Shown here piece after piece: positions 1 through 10,296 of a DNA stretch of 64,000 nt. Positions within the stretch are counted from its first letter, which is position 1; every line of letters begins with the position of its first letter. The position numbers were made by a program, and so were the translations under genes. Below the pieces are notes generated by a model. That model worked only from the letters and a program-made list of their open reading frames with translations. It was not told the DNA's origin and ran no database searches. The stretch comes from Candidozyma auris (Eukaryota > Ascomycota > Pichiomycetes > Serinales > Metschnikowiaceae): the NCBI RefSeq assembly GCF_003013715.1, contig NC_072812.1, positions 1,240,001 through 1,304,000 on the forward strand, read 5' to 3'.

Positions 1-267
1 ACTTATCGGTTTCGCTTTTTTTTTTCTTTTTTTTATTCTCCGTTTATTGAGTAAAGAAAGGTCTTGGATGAGCTCGTAAAGAGTTAGATGTCAGAAATCC
101 GCTCCTCAAAAAAGGTGAATGCGAGGTACATACACAATTTAAGTTGACGGCTTGGTTATGCAGCGCGCACCAAGTTACGAGGTGGCTAACATGTCAACAC
201 CTACCTGGCATTCCTGAATGAAGTGAGCAGCTATTTGTACCTTTAAAGTGGGCTGTGTATCTTGCAC

Positions 268-1308
268 TCAGGCCTCGTTTTCCATGGCTGCCTTGATTAC
301 CCCTATCACCGCGCTTGTTTGGATCTTTTCATTCCCACCTCTCGAAACACCATATTCAATGTCAGCTAACTCTTTCAAAATTGCAATTCTGGTTTGTGAC
401 TTGAGCTCGTATCCCAGTAAAATCTCCACAAATGCCTGAACGAGATCTATCAAGGCCAATCCTTTCGTCTTTTTGAACCTATCAAAGGTTAAATAGCTTG
501 TCGTCCAATCTTCTTGTAGGATGGAATCTAGGATGGTTTCTATGTCTTCTGGATCAGGTGCGCCAACACACTCGTAAATCATCTTCTCGTCAATTTCATC
601 ATTTGCGGAGTCTAAAGCGGCCTTACATGCTTGTAATACATTGAGGGCCCTTCTCATATCGCCCTTGGATAATTTGAGAAGTGCCTCCTCAGCTTTCATG
701 GACATAATAAGGCTTTCCTTTTCGATCACATACTTGATTTGGTCCCTTACTGCATTTTCAGAAAGTGGCTGGAAGCGGAATCGAGTACATCTGGAGATCA
801 ATGCTGGATTCAATTTATGAGAGTAGTTGGCCAATATACAGAAACGAGTATTCTTTGTGTACCTCTCTATGATTCGTCTCAACGAGTTTTGTGCCACGGA
901 AGTCATAGCATCTGCTTCATCCAAGATGATGAGTTTGAACCCACGACTGAAAATTTGCATCGTAGACGCAAACTCCTTGATCCGATTCCTCACAACTTCA
1001 ATACCTCTATCATCGGAGGCGTTCAATTCCAACACCATGTTTTTGTAGTTAGGCCCATATATTTCTTTTGCCAAAGCAGTAATTGTGGATGTTTTACCTG
1101 TACCTGGAGGCCCGTAGAATAGAAGGTGTGGTAACCTTCCTTCGTGTACAAACTTTCTCACGGTGGAGATGATCTCTTCCTGGCCGAACACATCATCAAG
1201 ATTTGAGGGACGGTACTTCTCCACCCTAAATGTTAGTATTTACTGTAATCAGTAAAGCGCTGCATATACATACCAAGGCAAATTACTTTTTGCGTTTGAA
1301 TTGCTCAT
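268..1308 (-). CDS. RFC3: Replication factor C subunit 3 (clamp loader), spliced
   Basis: Small subunit of the RFC clamp loader, which loads PCNA on primer-template junctions in the nucleus. Two exons: 1308-1274 and 1225-268, giving about 330 residues, close to the usual yeast length. The first exon supplies the conserved LPW before VEKYRP. Visible motifs: Walker A GPPGTGKT (about 50-57), Walker B LDEAD (113-117) and the SRC motif (156-158) of the AAA+ clamp-loader family, with a C-terminal collar domain. The overall sequence resembles yeast Rfc3 more than Rfc2, Rfc4 or Rfc5. An MCB box and a CACGTG box lie just upstream, fitting G1/S expression. Confidence 0.95.
1226..1273 (-). other. RFC3 intron (48 nt)
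   Basis: On the minus strand the donor is GTATGT at 1273-1268, the branch sequence TACTAAC lies at 1238-1232 and the acceptor TTTAG ends at 1226. Removal joins CCTTG to GGTG, keeping the reading frame and restoring the conserved LPWVEKYRP start. At 48 nt it is very short, with the branch point only a few bases from the acceptor. Confidence 0.93.
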
Positions 1309-1354
1309 GGTAGATTAATGATCAGTTGAAATATTTGATGTATCTGGGACCAAT

Positions 1355-1360
1355 ACGCGT
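1355..1360. promoter_or_regulatory. MCB box (ACGCGT) upstream of RFC3
   Basis: ACGCGT lies 47 bp upstream of the RFC3 start. This is the MluI cell-cycle box bound by MBF in yeasts, expected for a replication gene. The sequence is seen; the function is inferred. Confidence 0.6.
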
Positions 1361-1380
1361 AGCAAAATCTCGAGATCTCG

Positions 1381-1386
1381 CACGTG
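1381..1386. promoter_or_regulatory. CACGTG box upstream of RFC3
   Basis: A CACGTG core followed by AC lies 73 bp upstream of the RFC3 start. It is the Cbf1/bHLH class of site and one of six in similar positions in this window. Confidence 0.5.
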
Positions 1387-1926
1387 ACTTTCGAGGAAGA
1401 ATTAAATTGTAGAGCAAGGCATTAATTCAACTGATGTAATATTCAATCTGTTGCAAAATCAAGATTCGATCTATAATTTAAACTTTGAACGAATGTGGAA
1501 TATGATTTAAAATCTGTTTATGTCAGGTCTGGTGAGCAAGAGTCGGCTTGTTTTTGCGCGCCCTGGATTCGAACTTCCAACGACCTCAGGCTTTGCATCA
1601 ACTGATTTCGGTCAAATTTCCTGTGACTCGAAGCATCACTGCTCAGTTTGTTGTAAAAAGATATCAGCTGTCTTTAGGAGAAGTTTCAGAAAAAAAAAAT
1701 GGTAAATCTCTTTGTATAGCGTGTCATCTTTATGCAAGGACAATGCTAATCTTCTCTGTATTGTTAAAATTGACAGATGTACTACCGCGAACGATAGTAC
1801 GACTAGACAAATTTTTGGCAGCATATATCTCGTCTCATTAAAACGTCGAAATCCTTCTATCTCTCAAGAAATAGCGAAAAATATAATCAGACACTATAAA
1901 GTACTTCCGAGAGTTTTTGTAGATGA

Positions 1927-2070
1927 TTGAAAATTACTAATGGTGAGGCCTCTGTCAAGGACATTGACGATGCTGACGCTGGTACTTCTTCGGGTACCTC
2001 GACTGCTTCCACCAAGAAGCTGAAGAGAGACTTCGGTCCAACTACACTTGTGCAGAAGAGACTTTACTAA
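1927..2070 (+). pseudogene. C-terminal coding remnant, unknown gene
   Basis: A 47-codon reading frame with no start codon runs from just after an in-frame TGA (1924-1926) to TAA at 2068-2070. Its codons are unlike the surrounding AT-rich DNA: GCC, GTC, AAG, GAC, GGT and ACC predominate, as in well-expressed yeast genes. The peptide is acidic, then Ser/Thr-rich, then basic, and ends in QKRLY. This pattern suggests the 3' end of a lost or truncated gene. The family is not recognised; a terminal exon of an unseen spliced gene is the alternative. Confidence 0.4.
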
Positions 2071-2812
2071 ATGTATCCAGCTGGGTCTGGAGGGAAAGAA
2101 AGGCGTTACCCGTCGTATATGGTTTAAGTAATAATAAGAATTGCCAGAGCAAAAATTAAAAAAAAATTACCCCAATGGGTCAATAAACGCACACTTAATG
2201 ACGAGTGAAATTTCATAGAATAGTCACGGCTGAAGTTCAGAGGGGACCATTCGCACCGCACGGTAATGGATTGACACTAGTTGAGGATATTAGGGGTTTT
2301 GTTTTCTATAATGATATAGTTTTCGAGTTAGTATGGAAGTGGCAACACTGAAATCCTAACGCTCCTCTAATACATGAAATCTATAAAAAAAAAAAAGGCC
2401 GTTTTACCTATATTGCCATTGAGTTTTATAGGTTTTATAGTTTGAGAGAGGGCAATCTTGCTCTAATTCAGCTTACCCTTAATCAAATGTCGGGCGATAT
2501 AAAAGAGTGATGAATTATATGGCCGCCTTCAAAGAAATAAAGTCCAAAAACGTCTTCAAAGTATCCTTTTCCCTTTTTTTTTAAAAAAAAAAGAGAAAAC
2601 TTTGTGGGAAGAGGTGTTATTGCCCTAACTCCTCATTTCACACTGTTGCAAGAAAATAAAAGCTAGGCAAAATTGAAGTTTCAAAGAGCCGATAGTGATA
2701 ATTATAGTCTACCGATTGGAAAATGCAGTATGAAAGTATTAATTCTTATAATGCTGTCAATCCTGTAGCATAATCAGCACAGGTGAATCATTTAAACTTC
2801 AGCTAGCTTCTA

Positions 2813-4366
2813 TTAAATAAACCATAGGAAGTGAATGATAATGGGGACCATCCAAAGGATAGTAGATGCTCGAGACGCACCACTCTTAACTGCGTGAGGG
2901 ACACCAAGAAAGTTGCAAGTGGCGTATTCTGCTCCTATGTCCCAGAAATAAGAAAGACGTATAGATTCATTCTTTCTAGGGCAATGAAACCCAAAGTTTG
3001 AGGGACAGTCACGAACGATAGCCTGGCAAACGTTGACACATGGAAGAACTTCGAAGTAGTTTTGAGGAGGTACAATCTCATCTGTGATGAAAGTGTTTCT
3101 AGATTCATTGGGTTGTCTCTCGACATATCCTGTGATGTTTCTCGTAGAACAACGTGGAATGGTCACTGAGCATAGCCAATTCTTATACAGCCTTGCACAA
3201 TCCGTACAAGTCCTGATTGGTGAATAAATTGCATCCATCGTCGTATTGCATGCGATCTGTTGTAAAGCTTTTGAGAAATTGGCATAAAGATTTTTCGCTC
3301 TGTCATCGAAGATGCCAGCCAAGGAACTTCTTTCTGCGAGATGGTCTAATGACAGAGCCGGTACCGAATAAGCAACTTCATCACAAAACTCTAGGTCATA
3401 AATTAAGCTGCACGCAGATGAGCTCATAGTTTCAAACTCGAATTTAGAATACACTGCACCGCCTAGCTTCGACCCCGAGAAATCTGAAACCAAAAATCCC
3501 ACATACTTAGTACTTGCGTTCAACCCTCCAACAAAAAATTGCTGTCGAAGAGCACCACCACGAGTAGTGTAGGAAGTGTTGAAGTTGTTGGTGCTAAGGA
3601 GAGCTGGGCCATTTCTCACTGCACACCAAGAGCTATTCAAGTATTTGAAATGATCCGCATCTTCGTAAGAGTAGATGAAAAGCTGAAAGTTTGATAGCGA
3701 TGTATTGAAGTCGCTTATCTTCAGATCAGCCTTCGACGATAAGTTACCAGTAACTATAAGTGCCAGGTTATCGTCTGTGTCCACCACCTGCGCAAACGAT
3801 CGATTGTCCCATTGGTAAACAAGATCATTCTGAGACACTCCAATCTCATAAGACCAAGTTGCAGTAAGATTTGTGGACTCGGGAGCACGAACACCAATAT
3901 ATAATATCGAGTCCTCGCCGCTGGAAATAGGAACATCCGCTAATGCTGAAAAATACCCATTTTCAAAGTGTACCATGGTCCCAAGCTCGTAGTTATCGAA
4001 CATTGAGGCGTTAAATGAATAATAAACTACCAAACTTTGGTTTCCGCTTGCTAGCATGTCATCCGGTTGATCACATATGTTACCGGTTATGAAGATTAAA
4101 AACTCGTAGTAAGCGCCTAACCCTGTACTTGTGTTGACACTGAAGGAGTATTGTTGAAGCTCTGTTTGCTTGATCGTATTTCGGATAGGAGTGAATTCTT
4201 GTAATCCTTCTGAACCCCTATCAAGGGCTTTTTCCACCTCAGACAATTGGTCACTGTGATCATCAAGGCTGTATGCGGCGATCTCTCTGCCTACGTGAAA
4301 ATCTGAAATGGCGAGGCAGACTCCAAGTAGTTGTAGTAGTATCCAGGCTTTAAATGCAACTTTCAT
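2813..4366 (-). CDS. MID1: Stretch-activated Ca2+ channel regulatory subunit
   Basis: Homologue of yeast Mid1, the extracellular regulatory partner of the Cch1 calcium channel at the plasma membrane. It acts in calcium influx after mating pheromone, ER stress or wall stress. I chose the internal ATG at 4366, because it puts a clear signal peptide (MKVAFKAW then a Leu-rich core) at the N-terminus; an ATG at 4420 in the same frame would bury it. The resulting 517 residues are near the family size. Many N-glycosylation sequons and a C-terminal Cys-rich domain with about 10-12 cysteines match Mid1. The protein ends in a short hydrophobic tail. Confidence 0.88.
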   Translation of the reverse strand: MKVAFKAWILLQLLGVCLAISDFHVGREIAAYSLDDHSDQLSEVEKALDRGSEGLQEFTPIRNTIKQTELQQYSFSVNTSTGLGAYYEFLIFITGNICDQPDDMLASGNQSLVVYYSFNASMFDNYELGTMVHFENGYFSALADVPISSGEDSILYIGVRAPESTNLTATWSYEIGVSQNDLVYQWDNRSFAQVVDTDDNLALIVTGNLSSKADLKISDFNTSLSNFQLFIYSYEDADHFKYLNSSWCAVRNGPALLSTNNFNTSYTTRGGALRQQFFVGGLNASTKYVGFLVSDFSGSKLGGAVYSKFEFETMSSSACSLIYDLEFCDEVAYSVPALSLDHLAERSSLAGIFDDRAKNLYANFSKALQQIACNTTMDAIYSPIRTCTDCARLYKNWLCSVTIPRCSTRNITGYVERQPNESRNTFITDEIVPPQNYFEVLPCVNVCQAIVRDCPSNFGFHCPRKNESIRLSYFWDIGAEYATCNFLGVPHAVKSGASRASTILWMVPIIIHFLWFI

Positions 4367-4527
4367 CTCATTATAGTCTATACGCTGTTTATAAAAGGTT
4401 CCGAGGCTAGCTAGGGTCATTTAGAGTGAATCGCATATACTACCCATAGATAGCGTTTGGGTACAGGAATACTGAGCTGTGAGGCGCATTCTCCAAGATA
4501 GCCGGGAACATGGCTGCAAAATATATA

Positions 4528-6618
4528 TCAAAAGATCCAAAACTTCTTCTTTTTCTTTTTTTTCTTGTCATCGCTGCTCGAGCGTAACTCGGGATTTGAC
4601 TTTGTAGGCTCGATTCGATCCACATGCGACGAGCGCTCGTCATTGGAGAAAAATTTCTTTAACCCATTTCTTTCTTTATAACTGCTAGGCGTTTCCAAAT
4701 TGTGAAACTTAAGTGCTGTATGTTTTGGAGCTTGCGTAGGAGTAGGTGATTTGCTTGGCTTCGAGCTATCATCAATGGTGATGCTTGGGATCTTGGGACC
4801 GTGTTCGAACTGGACCTGTGGAGTGGGGGACACAGACGTACCGGCACTTGCCAGTCCATTTTTCATTGCTTCATTATTTTGAGCATTTCTAGTAAGCGTC
4901 TTCTTCAATTCGCTGTAGGACTTTCCTGTGGATGGACCATTGCTTGAAATCTCGGGCTCCAATAATGATTTCGTTTTATAAGGAACTTTACCAAACGAGT
5001 TAGATCCTGTGATGGCGCTGGCCAACTTCGCTCCCTTGCCCTTGAAGTCTGGATCAATTCCTCTTAGATCTTCACAAAATTGAAGTGAATCGTCAGATAT
5101 CACCTTAGCAAAATTTGTGAAGTAGTCGGCATCAATATCCTTTGACTTCAAATCAGAAAGCTTTTCACTGAGATGTAAGCGGTAATCTTTGTAGATATCA
5201 CAAATTTCCTTAAAACTTGAGTATGATGCTGAGGATGACACGGAATTTGCGCTGTAGCTTTCGACAGATTCAATATCCGATAGAAGTGAATCTATGTCGT
5301 CCTCGTCGCCATCATCATCGTCATCCGCATCATTTTCAATTTCTTCGTTCTTCACTGGCTCTTTAACTGCTTTTGCGGGCTTCTTCTTTATTTTAGGATC
5401 TATAGGAGGGTCCTCTGAAGAGACTTCCTTGGAAAAGTCTCCCTCTGCTTCCCTGTTCATTTGCTCCAGCAAGTTCTTCTCAAACTCACCCATGTTCAGA
5501 GCTGGCACAACAATCACGGGTATGGGGAAGTTTTTCACCAATCTATCACTCAAGCGTGACGACTGCCATGACTTGAGCGGAGCACTATTTTTGGTGTTCA
5601 CCTTGGAGCCCACGCAAACAAGGTTGGGCTCGTATAACTTATACATATCCTTTAATGCATCTTTAGTGTGACTGTCGATAATTTCAACGGAAACCTTAGC
5701 GATGATTTCCTTGTTAATAACGTTGAGTGCATAGTTCATAACACTAAGCGCAACAGACTTGATATACTCGGGGCGGCTCCGTTGTCTCTGTCTCACTTTC
5801 TCTGTCATTGGGGTATATGTCTTTGGTGAAGGAAAGTTCGTGTGACCCTGAGCAGGCGGAGCTAACTTGTGATTAATTGCAGAGGCGATGATGACGGTGT
5901 CACCGTGCTCAATGAAATTGCGAAGTATCCAGTCGAGAGCAACCCAAGTATGCTGACGACCCGAGATGTAGATGAGAATCACACGACGAGGTAAAATTGG
6001 TACGATGCCTTGCTTGCCAAGGTTTCCCAAGTAAAGATCTTCAAATAATCTGTGCACACGAGTGAAGCTAGTTCCTCTGTGAGTTATAATTGGAGTTGTA
6101 GGGTACTGTACCATCCCCCTGAAAAGTGAGGCCATGTTTCGATGTGGTGACATCATCCTTGTAGGAGAGCCACTAGGAGATGCAACTGGAGAACGAGCGC
6201 CGGGACGTTTGAGTTCAGAATCCATGAGTCGCCCTCGAGTGTTGAAATCATAGTCTTCAGACGCACGGCGCATTCGCATCCCATAAATATCGTCATCCGA
6301 AAGATCCAGCAACGGATCGTTATTCTCATGGTATTGAATGTTGATGGTATCAAAAGATATACGCAGCTGGTACGTCTTATCCAACTTGTGAGGAGGAAAC
6401 GTGATGGCCTTGTAGTCTTGGTTGCTCCGATTTTGCACCTCTGCCAAAAGCGCATCAGGGCCGGTCTTGAGATCAACAGACAGACTGAACCGTCTCTGTC
6501 TATCCTCGTTGGTATGGTTAGGGATACCTGGGTTGTACCGACCCCCGACCAAGTCGGGGGTGGTTTTCATATGTGGAAGCTGGGGTCTCTGAAGTGTAGT
6601 CTCGGAGTCCAGAGTCAT
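4528..6618 (-). CDS. Universal stress protein (Usp) domain protein with disordered flanks
   Basis: A 696-residue protein starting at the ATG at 6618. A Usp-like nucleotide-binding alpha/beta domain occupies about residues 213-373, beginning with RRVILIYISG, followed by ALDWILRNF and ending in PIPVIVVP. The N-terminal 200 residues are Ser/Pro/Arg-rich. Downstream lies an acidic run of Asp/Glu and a long disordered tail ending in polylysine and FWIF. Large fungal Usp proteins of this layout are known but poorly characterised; role and substrate are not evident. A strong hairpin lies in the 5' coding region. Confidence 0.75.
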   Translation of the reverse strand: MTLDSETTLQRPQLPHMKTTPDLVGGRYNPGIPNHTNEDRQRRFSLSVDLKTGPDALLAEVQNRSNQDYKAITFPPHKLDKTYQLRISFDTINIQYHENNDPLLDLSDDDIYGMRMRRASEDYDFNTRGRLMDSELKRPGARSPVASPSGSPTRMMSPHRNMASLFRGMVQYPTTPIITHRGTSFTRVHRLFEDLYLGNLGKQGIVPILPRRVILIYISGRQHTWVALDWILRNFIEHGDTVIIASAINHKLAPPAQGHTNFPSPKTYTPMTEKVRQRQRSRPEYIKSVALSVMNYALNVINKEIIAKVSVEIIDSHTKDALKDMYKLYEPNLVCVGSKVNTKNSAPLKSWQSSRLSDRLVKNFPIPVIVVPALNMGEFEKNLLEQMNREAEGDFSKEVSSEDPPIDPKIKKKPAKAVKEPVKNEEIENDADDDDDGDEDDIDSLLSDIESVESYSANSVSSSASYSSFKEICDIYKDYRLHLSEKLSDLKSKDIDADYFTNFAKVISDDSLQFCEDLRGIDPDFKGKGAKLASAITGSNSFGKVPYKTKSLLEPEISSNGPSTGKSYSELKKTLTRNAQNNEAMKNGLASAGTSVSPTPQVQFEHGPKIPSITIDDSSKPSKSPTPTQAPKHTALKFHNLETPSSYKERNGLKKFFSNDERSSHVDRIEPTKSNPELRSSSDDKKKKKKKKFWIF
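6541..6561. other. Perfect 9-bp hairpin in the 5' coding region of the Usp gene
   Basis: ACCCCCGAC (6541-6549) and its exact complement GTCGGGGGT (6553-6561) are separated by 3 nt. The G/C-rich stem lies about 57-77 nt inside the coding sequence on the mRNA and could form a stable stem-loop. Confidence 0.7.
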
Positions 6619-7386
6619 CAAACGGGTGTTTTGGAAAAAAATTAACGAGGGAGCAGCCTGATTCTGAAACGATAGAAACTCTTAGGGTATTCAAAATTTA
6701 GTATCTAGACAAACTTGATGCAAAAAAGAGATAATCAGGCAAAAAAGATCTCTTCACAATGAGGATTAGAGATAGCGACATGCCTGCAGAGAACGAAGAT
6801 CCTAAGCGGCACTGACAATAGTAAGACAGAGAGGCTGAAACGGTGGCTAGAGGAGTGTGGTGCGCACTGCTTAAAACGAGCAGAGAAGCATAGTGTCAAG
6901 CTAATGTTTAGTCATATTCAGCCTATTGCAAGGCACCAGCAAGTGCCTGTGATTATTTCAAATCGTCAAGCGTCTTTTGCGAGGACACATGAAATCAGGT
7001 GCGAAGCCAAGAATGGTGATATCGTCGAAAACCAGTTTATGCAGTTATGAGATCACAGTGAGAGGTGGGTGCCATGGATTCTAGAACTATGGTGGTACTT
7101 TGATGATTAGAATTATTGCACAAGGAAATACACGAATCTATTAAATCATTATTATGGCTTGTGGCGCTGAATGCTTAAATGTTAAAGCTCTGGTATGCGA
7201 GTACTCGTCCAGATCTAAGCGAGGCACAATAGGGTCCTATTGCGCAGCCATTGTGAGGCACCCTCGGAGTTCCCAGAAACGCTTTAACAAAGTCAACATG
7301 GGCACAAACTAATGTAATACACTATGGTACACAATGAATGATGTTGCTGCTCGCCCGGGGCTCCTTAAAGTGGCGTTGTTCCTAGG
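6619..7386. other. Intergenic, no gene seen
   Basis: A 768 bp interval between two minus-strand genes. It should contain the promoter of the Usp gene and the 3' end of its neighbour. I see no RNA gene, convincing ORF or recognisable regulatory site. Confidence 0.5.
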
Positions 7387-8898
7387 TCAGCTTGGCGGGT
7401 TTCCGTCGTTCGGCAAATGATGAGAAGAGGCTGAGGTGTCGGCTCCACCCTCATGCTGCTGCCGGTGCTCCTGCTGAGCTGCCCATTGAGGAGAGAAATT
7501 AAACCCTCCAGGACGGTTGTAAAGCGACGCTAGCACCAGTCCGCTGGGGTTTTTACGCTTGAGATTCTCAATGATCGACATGGTCAGCTCTGAGAGCACG
7601 CTGGGATTCTGATAGTGAGATTGCGGGTAGTATTCGCCATAAGGGACTCCAGGATGCTGCTGAGGGGGTTCCCATTGTGCATTGTGTTGGAGCTCTGAAA
7701 ATATATGTTCTTGTGGCGTGGCCCTCTGGAGCGGTACATGGCGAGCGCCAGGATCTGGCACCCCTGGGGCATCACTAGCACCATTGTCATACATTGCATT
7801 TGCTGTAGTCAAAGCGTCCATGAGCTGCAAGTCACTAGCATCTGCAAGGCTCTGTTGTTCAGCGTTCACAGGAACATTCTCTGGAGGGTTGGCTTCAAAT
7901 GAAAAGTACCCGTGCGACTGCTTCTGGGCCTGCGATGTTTGGTACTCTGGCATCAGCCCAGTCACCACTGGATTTGAACCCAATTCCAGCATCGAAGCCT
8001 GGTCCGGCTGGCTCAGACCTAAGAGACTCTTCAAGTCCTGAGTGCCAAACTGTGTAAGCAGACTAGTCTCGGGCTGCTGAGCATTATCGCTAGTGAGCGC
8101 TGGAGTCGAGTCGCGGGAATCGCGCGAGTCTCCTCCACTCTTTGTCTCTGACGCTGCTGTGGCCCCTGCTGCCGCTGCTGCCTCTGCCGCCTCCTGCTTT
8201 CTCCTACTCGCTCGACTTCTAGTCGCCGTAGGCATTGGCAGAGGCACAACTGTACGCAGCCGTGGGCCTGGTTTCCTGCCACGTCCAGCACCTCCGCCTC
8301 TTTTTCTCGGTCTCCCTCTACGAGCTGGCGCTGCCACCGGCGTTGAAGCTAGAGAAGCTCCCTGGCGACTTTGAGCATCTTCGTCTCCCGGGTGGCCCCC
8401 ACTGGCGTTCTCGTCCAGGGGCACTGGACTGCCAGTGCGCGACTTGAACTCGTGCGCAGTGCGGAAGTCGACTCTCTCGCCCATTGCTCTCTTTTTTCTT
8501 ACCGCCTGGAGCACTTTGTAGGTGTCTCGTAGGAGCCGAAGTCGCTGCGCGACGTTGGTGAGGTCATGGTACCAGTTGATGTCGGCCTTTATGGCTCCTA
8601 CTAGCTGGACATTTTTTTCGTACTCTCGTAGTCTTTGTAGAGATTCGCTGACGGGCCGAATTAAAAACGGATCGTTCTCGTTATATTTTGGCTTGCGTGG
8701 TTTGAACTCTTTTTTGACCATCCATGGTACTGGAGAGAGCGCTGGCGTCGATGCGTCCAGTCTGTCTCTGCGATAGTTCAATGTGACCATTTTTGTTGGT
8801 GAATTGTTGTTGGACAGCCACTCGGAGTCGGCTTTGTTCTGGGCATCTAGCCATTTTTCTGTGTTGTACTTTAGCGTCACCACTGACGAGAGTTCCAT
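7387..8898 (-). CDS. Unrecognised nuclear-type protein with AT-hook-like segment
   Basis: A 503-residue open frame with a normal ATG. The N-terminal 150 residues are mixed-charge and look folded, ending in a helical Arg/Lys/Leu-rich stretch. About residues 190-215 hold GRPRKR and GRGRKPGPR blocks, resembling AT-hooks or a nuclear localisation signal. The remainder is Ala-, Gln-, Pro- and Asn-rich and probably disordered, as in transcriptional co-regulators. I do not recognise the family. A chromatin or transcription role is inferred from composition only. It diverges from MED10, with about 310 bp between the starts. Confidence 0.7.
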   Translation of the reverse strand: MELSSVVTLKYNTEKWLDAQNKADSEWLSNNNSPTKMVTLNYRRDRLDASTPALSPVPWMVKKEFKPRKPKYNENDPFLIRPVSESLQRLREYEKNVQLVGAIKADINWYHDLTNVAQRLRLLRDTYKVLQAVRKKRAMGERVDFRTAHEFKSRTGSPVPLDENASGGHPGDEDAQSRQGASLASTPVAAPARRGRPRKRGGGAGRGRKPGPRLRTVVPLPMPTATRSRASRRKQEAAEAAAAAGATAASETKSGGDSRDSRDSTPALTSDNAQQPETSLLTQFGTQDLKSLLGLSQPDQASMLELGSNPVVTGLMPEYQTSQAQKQSHGYFSFEANPPENVPVNAEQQSLADASDLQLMDALTTANAMYDNGASDAPGVPDPGARHVPLQRATPQEHIFSELQHNAQWEPPQQHPGVPYGEYYPQSHYQNPSVLSELTMSIIENLKRKNPSGLVLASLYNRPGGFNFSPQWAAQQEHRQQHEGGADTSASSHHLPNDGNPPS

Positions 8899-9113
8899 GG
8901 TGCAAAGTGGGGTGAAGCTTGATCTTAGAATTAGGGGTCGGGAAAAAATATGCCGATTTTCATGCAGATGCTGGCAAATGCAATCTAATGGCTATGACAG
9001 CGACGAGAAAAATAAAAAGGAGTAGACTTTTAAGAAAAGAACCAGACTGCCCCCATCGGCTTGAGCATTCCCTCCCACGCTGATTTTTGCAATATCCTCA
9101 CTGGGAGTGCGCT

Positions 9114-9119
9114 CACGTG
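9114..9119. promoter_or_regulatory. CACGTG box (in TCACGTGA) upstream of MED10
   Basis: The palindrome TCACGTGA spans 9113-9120, 94 bp upstream of the chosen MED10 start, in the divergent interval shared with the AT-hook-like gene. Confidence 0.5.
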
Positions 9120-9212
9120 AAGATCACTAGGCGTTTTTTTCCTACCGAGAGAGCTCTTGCAAGGCGTCAAAAAGTACCGACACCATCCATCAGAAAAGAG
9201 GTTGAACTAAGT

Positions 9213-9659
9213 ATGGCGACGTCAGAAATTGCCCAGACCGATGAAAATGAGCCTCTCCAGTCAACAGCTGCTCAGCTACTGGCTCTCATAGAGTCTACTA
9301 TTGAGCTCGGTGTGCTCGTTCACGACAATCAGGGAACACAGCAATCCCACGCAGCATTGACCCATAGAACTAACCAAATAATCAGTCAACTCTCAGGGCT
9401 CACCAACAGCCCATTTACACAGCAATTCCCAGTGCCGGTGGACGTCATCACCTATATAGAGGATGGGCGTAACCCTGACATTTACACGAGAGAGTTTGTG
9501 GAGGTCACCGCCAAAACCAACGCTAGGCTAAAAGGTAAGATGCTTGGATTCCAGAAGCTTTGTGAAGTGTTGGGCGACAAGTTGGTGGAGGAATTTCCTA
9601 GGCTTGAGGAAGGTGTCAAAGATATTCGAAGGCGCACATCGTTAGACTCTGAGAAATAA
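9213..9659 (+). CDS. MED10: Mediator complex subunit 10
   Basis: Homologue of yeast Nut2/Med10, a middle-module subunit of Mediator, which links activators to RNA polymerase II. I chose the ATG at 9213, giving 148 residues, close to yeast Nut2; an upstream in-frame ATG at 9087 would add an unconserved basic extension. The family pattern is visible: an N-terminal helix ending in LIESTIELGVLVHD, the FPVPVDVITYIEDGRNPDIYTRE region and a C-terminal helix. It is an essential general co-regulator in yeasts. Confidence 0.9.
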   Translation: MATSEIAQTDENEPLQSTAAQLLALIESTIELGVLVHDNQGTQQSHAALTHRTNQIISQLSGLTNSPFTQQFPVPVDVITYIEDGRNPDIYTREFVEVTAKTNARLKGKMLGFQKLCEVLGDKLVEEFPRLEEGVKDIRRRTSLDSEK

Positions 9660-10296
9660 CTTAGCCAACAGTGCAGAAACCAACGTATATTCCGACAATC
9701 CTCTATTTCGAAGCAGCCTATTTGTAAAGCTGAATTCGTATATGTGCTGATGCACGACGCCGACATTAGCGAGAAGGTGGTCTTTCTACTGCTGGCTGGC
9801 TGGCAGTGCGACTGAAAATGTCACAATTGTGCGACGCTCATTATAGTGCGTTTTCTTGGTCCATCATCAATTTCACAAAAAATTGGACGCCTCTCACTAA
9901 TAAAGAGGCCTGTGTCAGCTTCATATGTCGTTTTGTCAATTTTACTATGGGGCACACTTTCGCCCTCAACGGTGAGCTAGAGAACTGTGCTACCGACCCG
10001 CGCACTAAACCCTCACCTACAGCTCTCACTAACCGAGAGAGACCTGTAATACGCCGCACCACGGTATAGCCAGCACTTTTGGCCACGACAGCTGCTAAGC
10101 CAGCATCGAGATCTGTGAATCATACTTAGTCGGGATGAGAATGAACCAGCCTTACCCCCAAATAGGCTTTTTTCAACCTTAATCGATCTGCATTCGTTGA
10201 CACTAACGTGATAGTAGCTGCTAAATCGCGGTGAAAGATCCAGCGCTGCTGCACATCTTCCTCAACGGGGTGCTAGCCCGCCTTCCTCACCATTGG

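Larger units (their letters stand above)
1309..2812. other. 1.5 kb gene-poor interval between RFC3 and MID1
   Basis: Beyond the RFC3 promoter sites this interval holds a coding remnant (1927-2070) and a B-box-like sequence (about 1556-1575 on the minus strand), but no complete gene I can support. Poly(A) and poly(T) runs occur near 2385 and 2570. It looks like a decayed or rearranged interval rather than a functional promoter of this length. Confidence 0.5.

Noticed and set aside
1556..1630. Possible tRNA on the minus strand (B-box-like AGTTCGAATCC)
   Set aside because: The T-stem does not pair, no matching acceptor 5' strand is found upstream, and there is no A-box, so it is at most a relic.
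9806..10086. Overlapping 81-87 codon ORFs on both strands
   Set aside because: They occupy the same bases in opposite directions, have no recognisable features and sit in a promoter interval.
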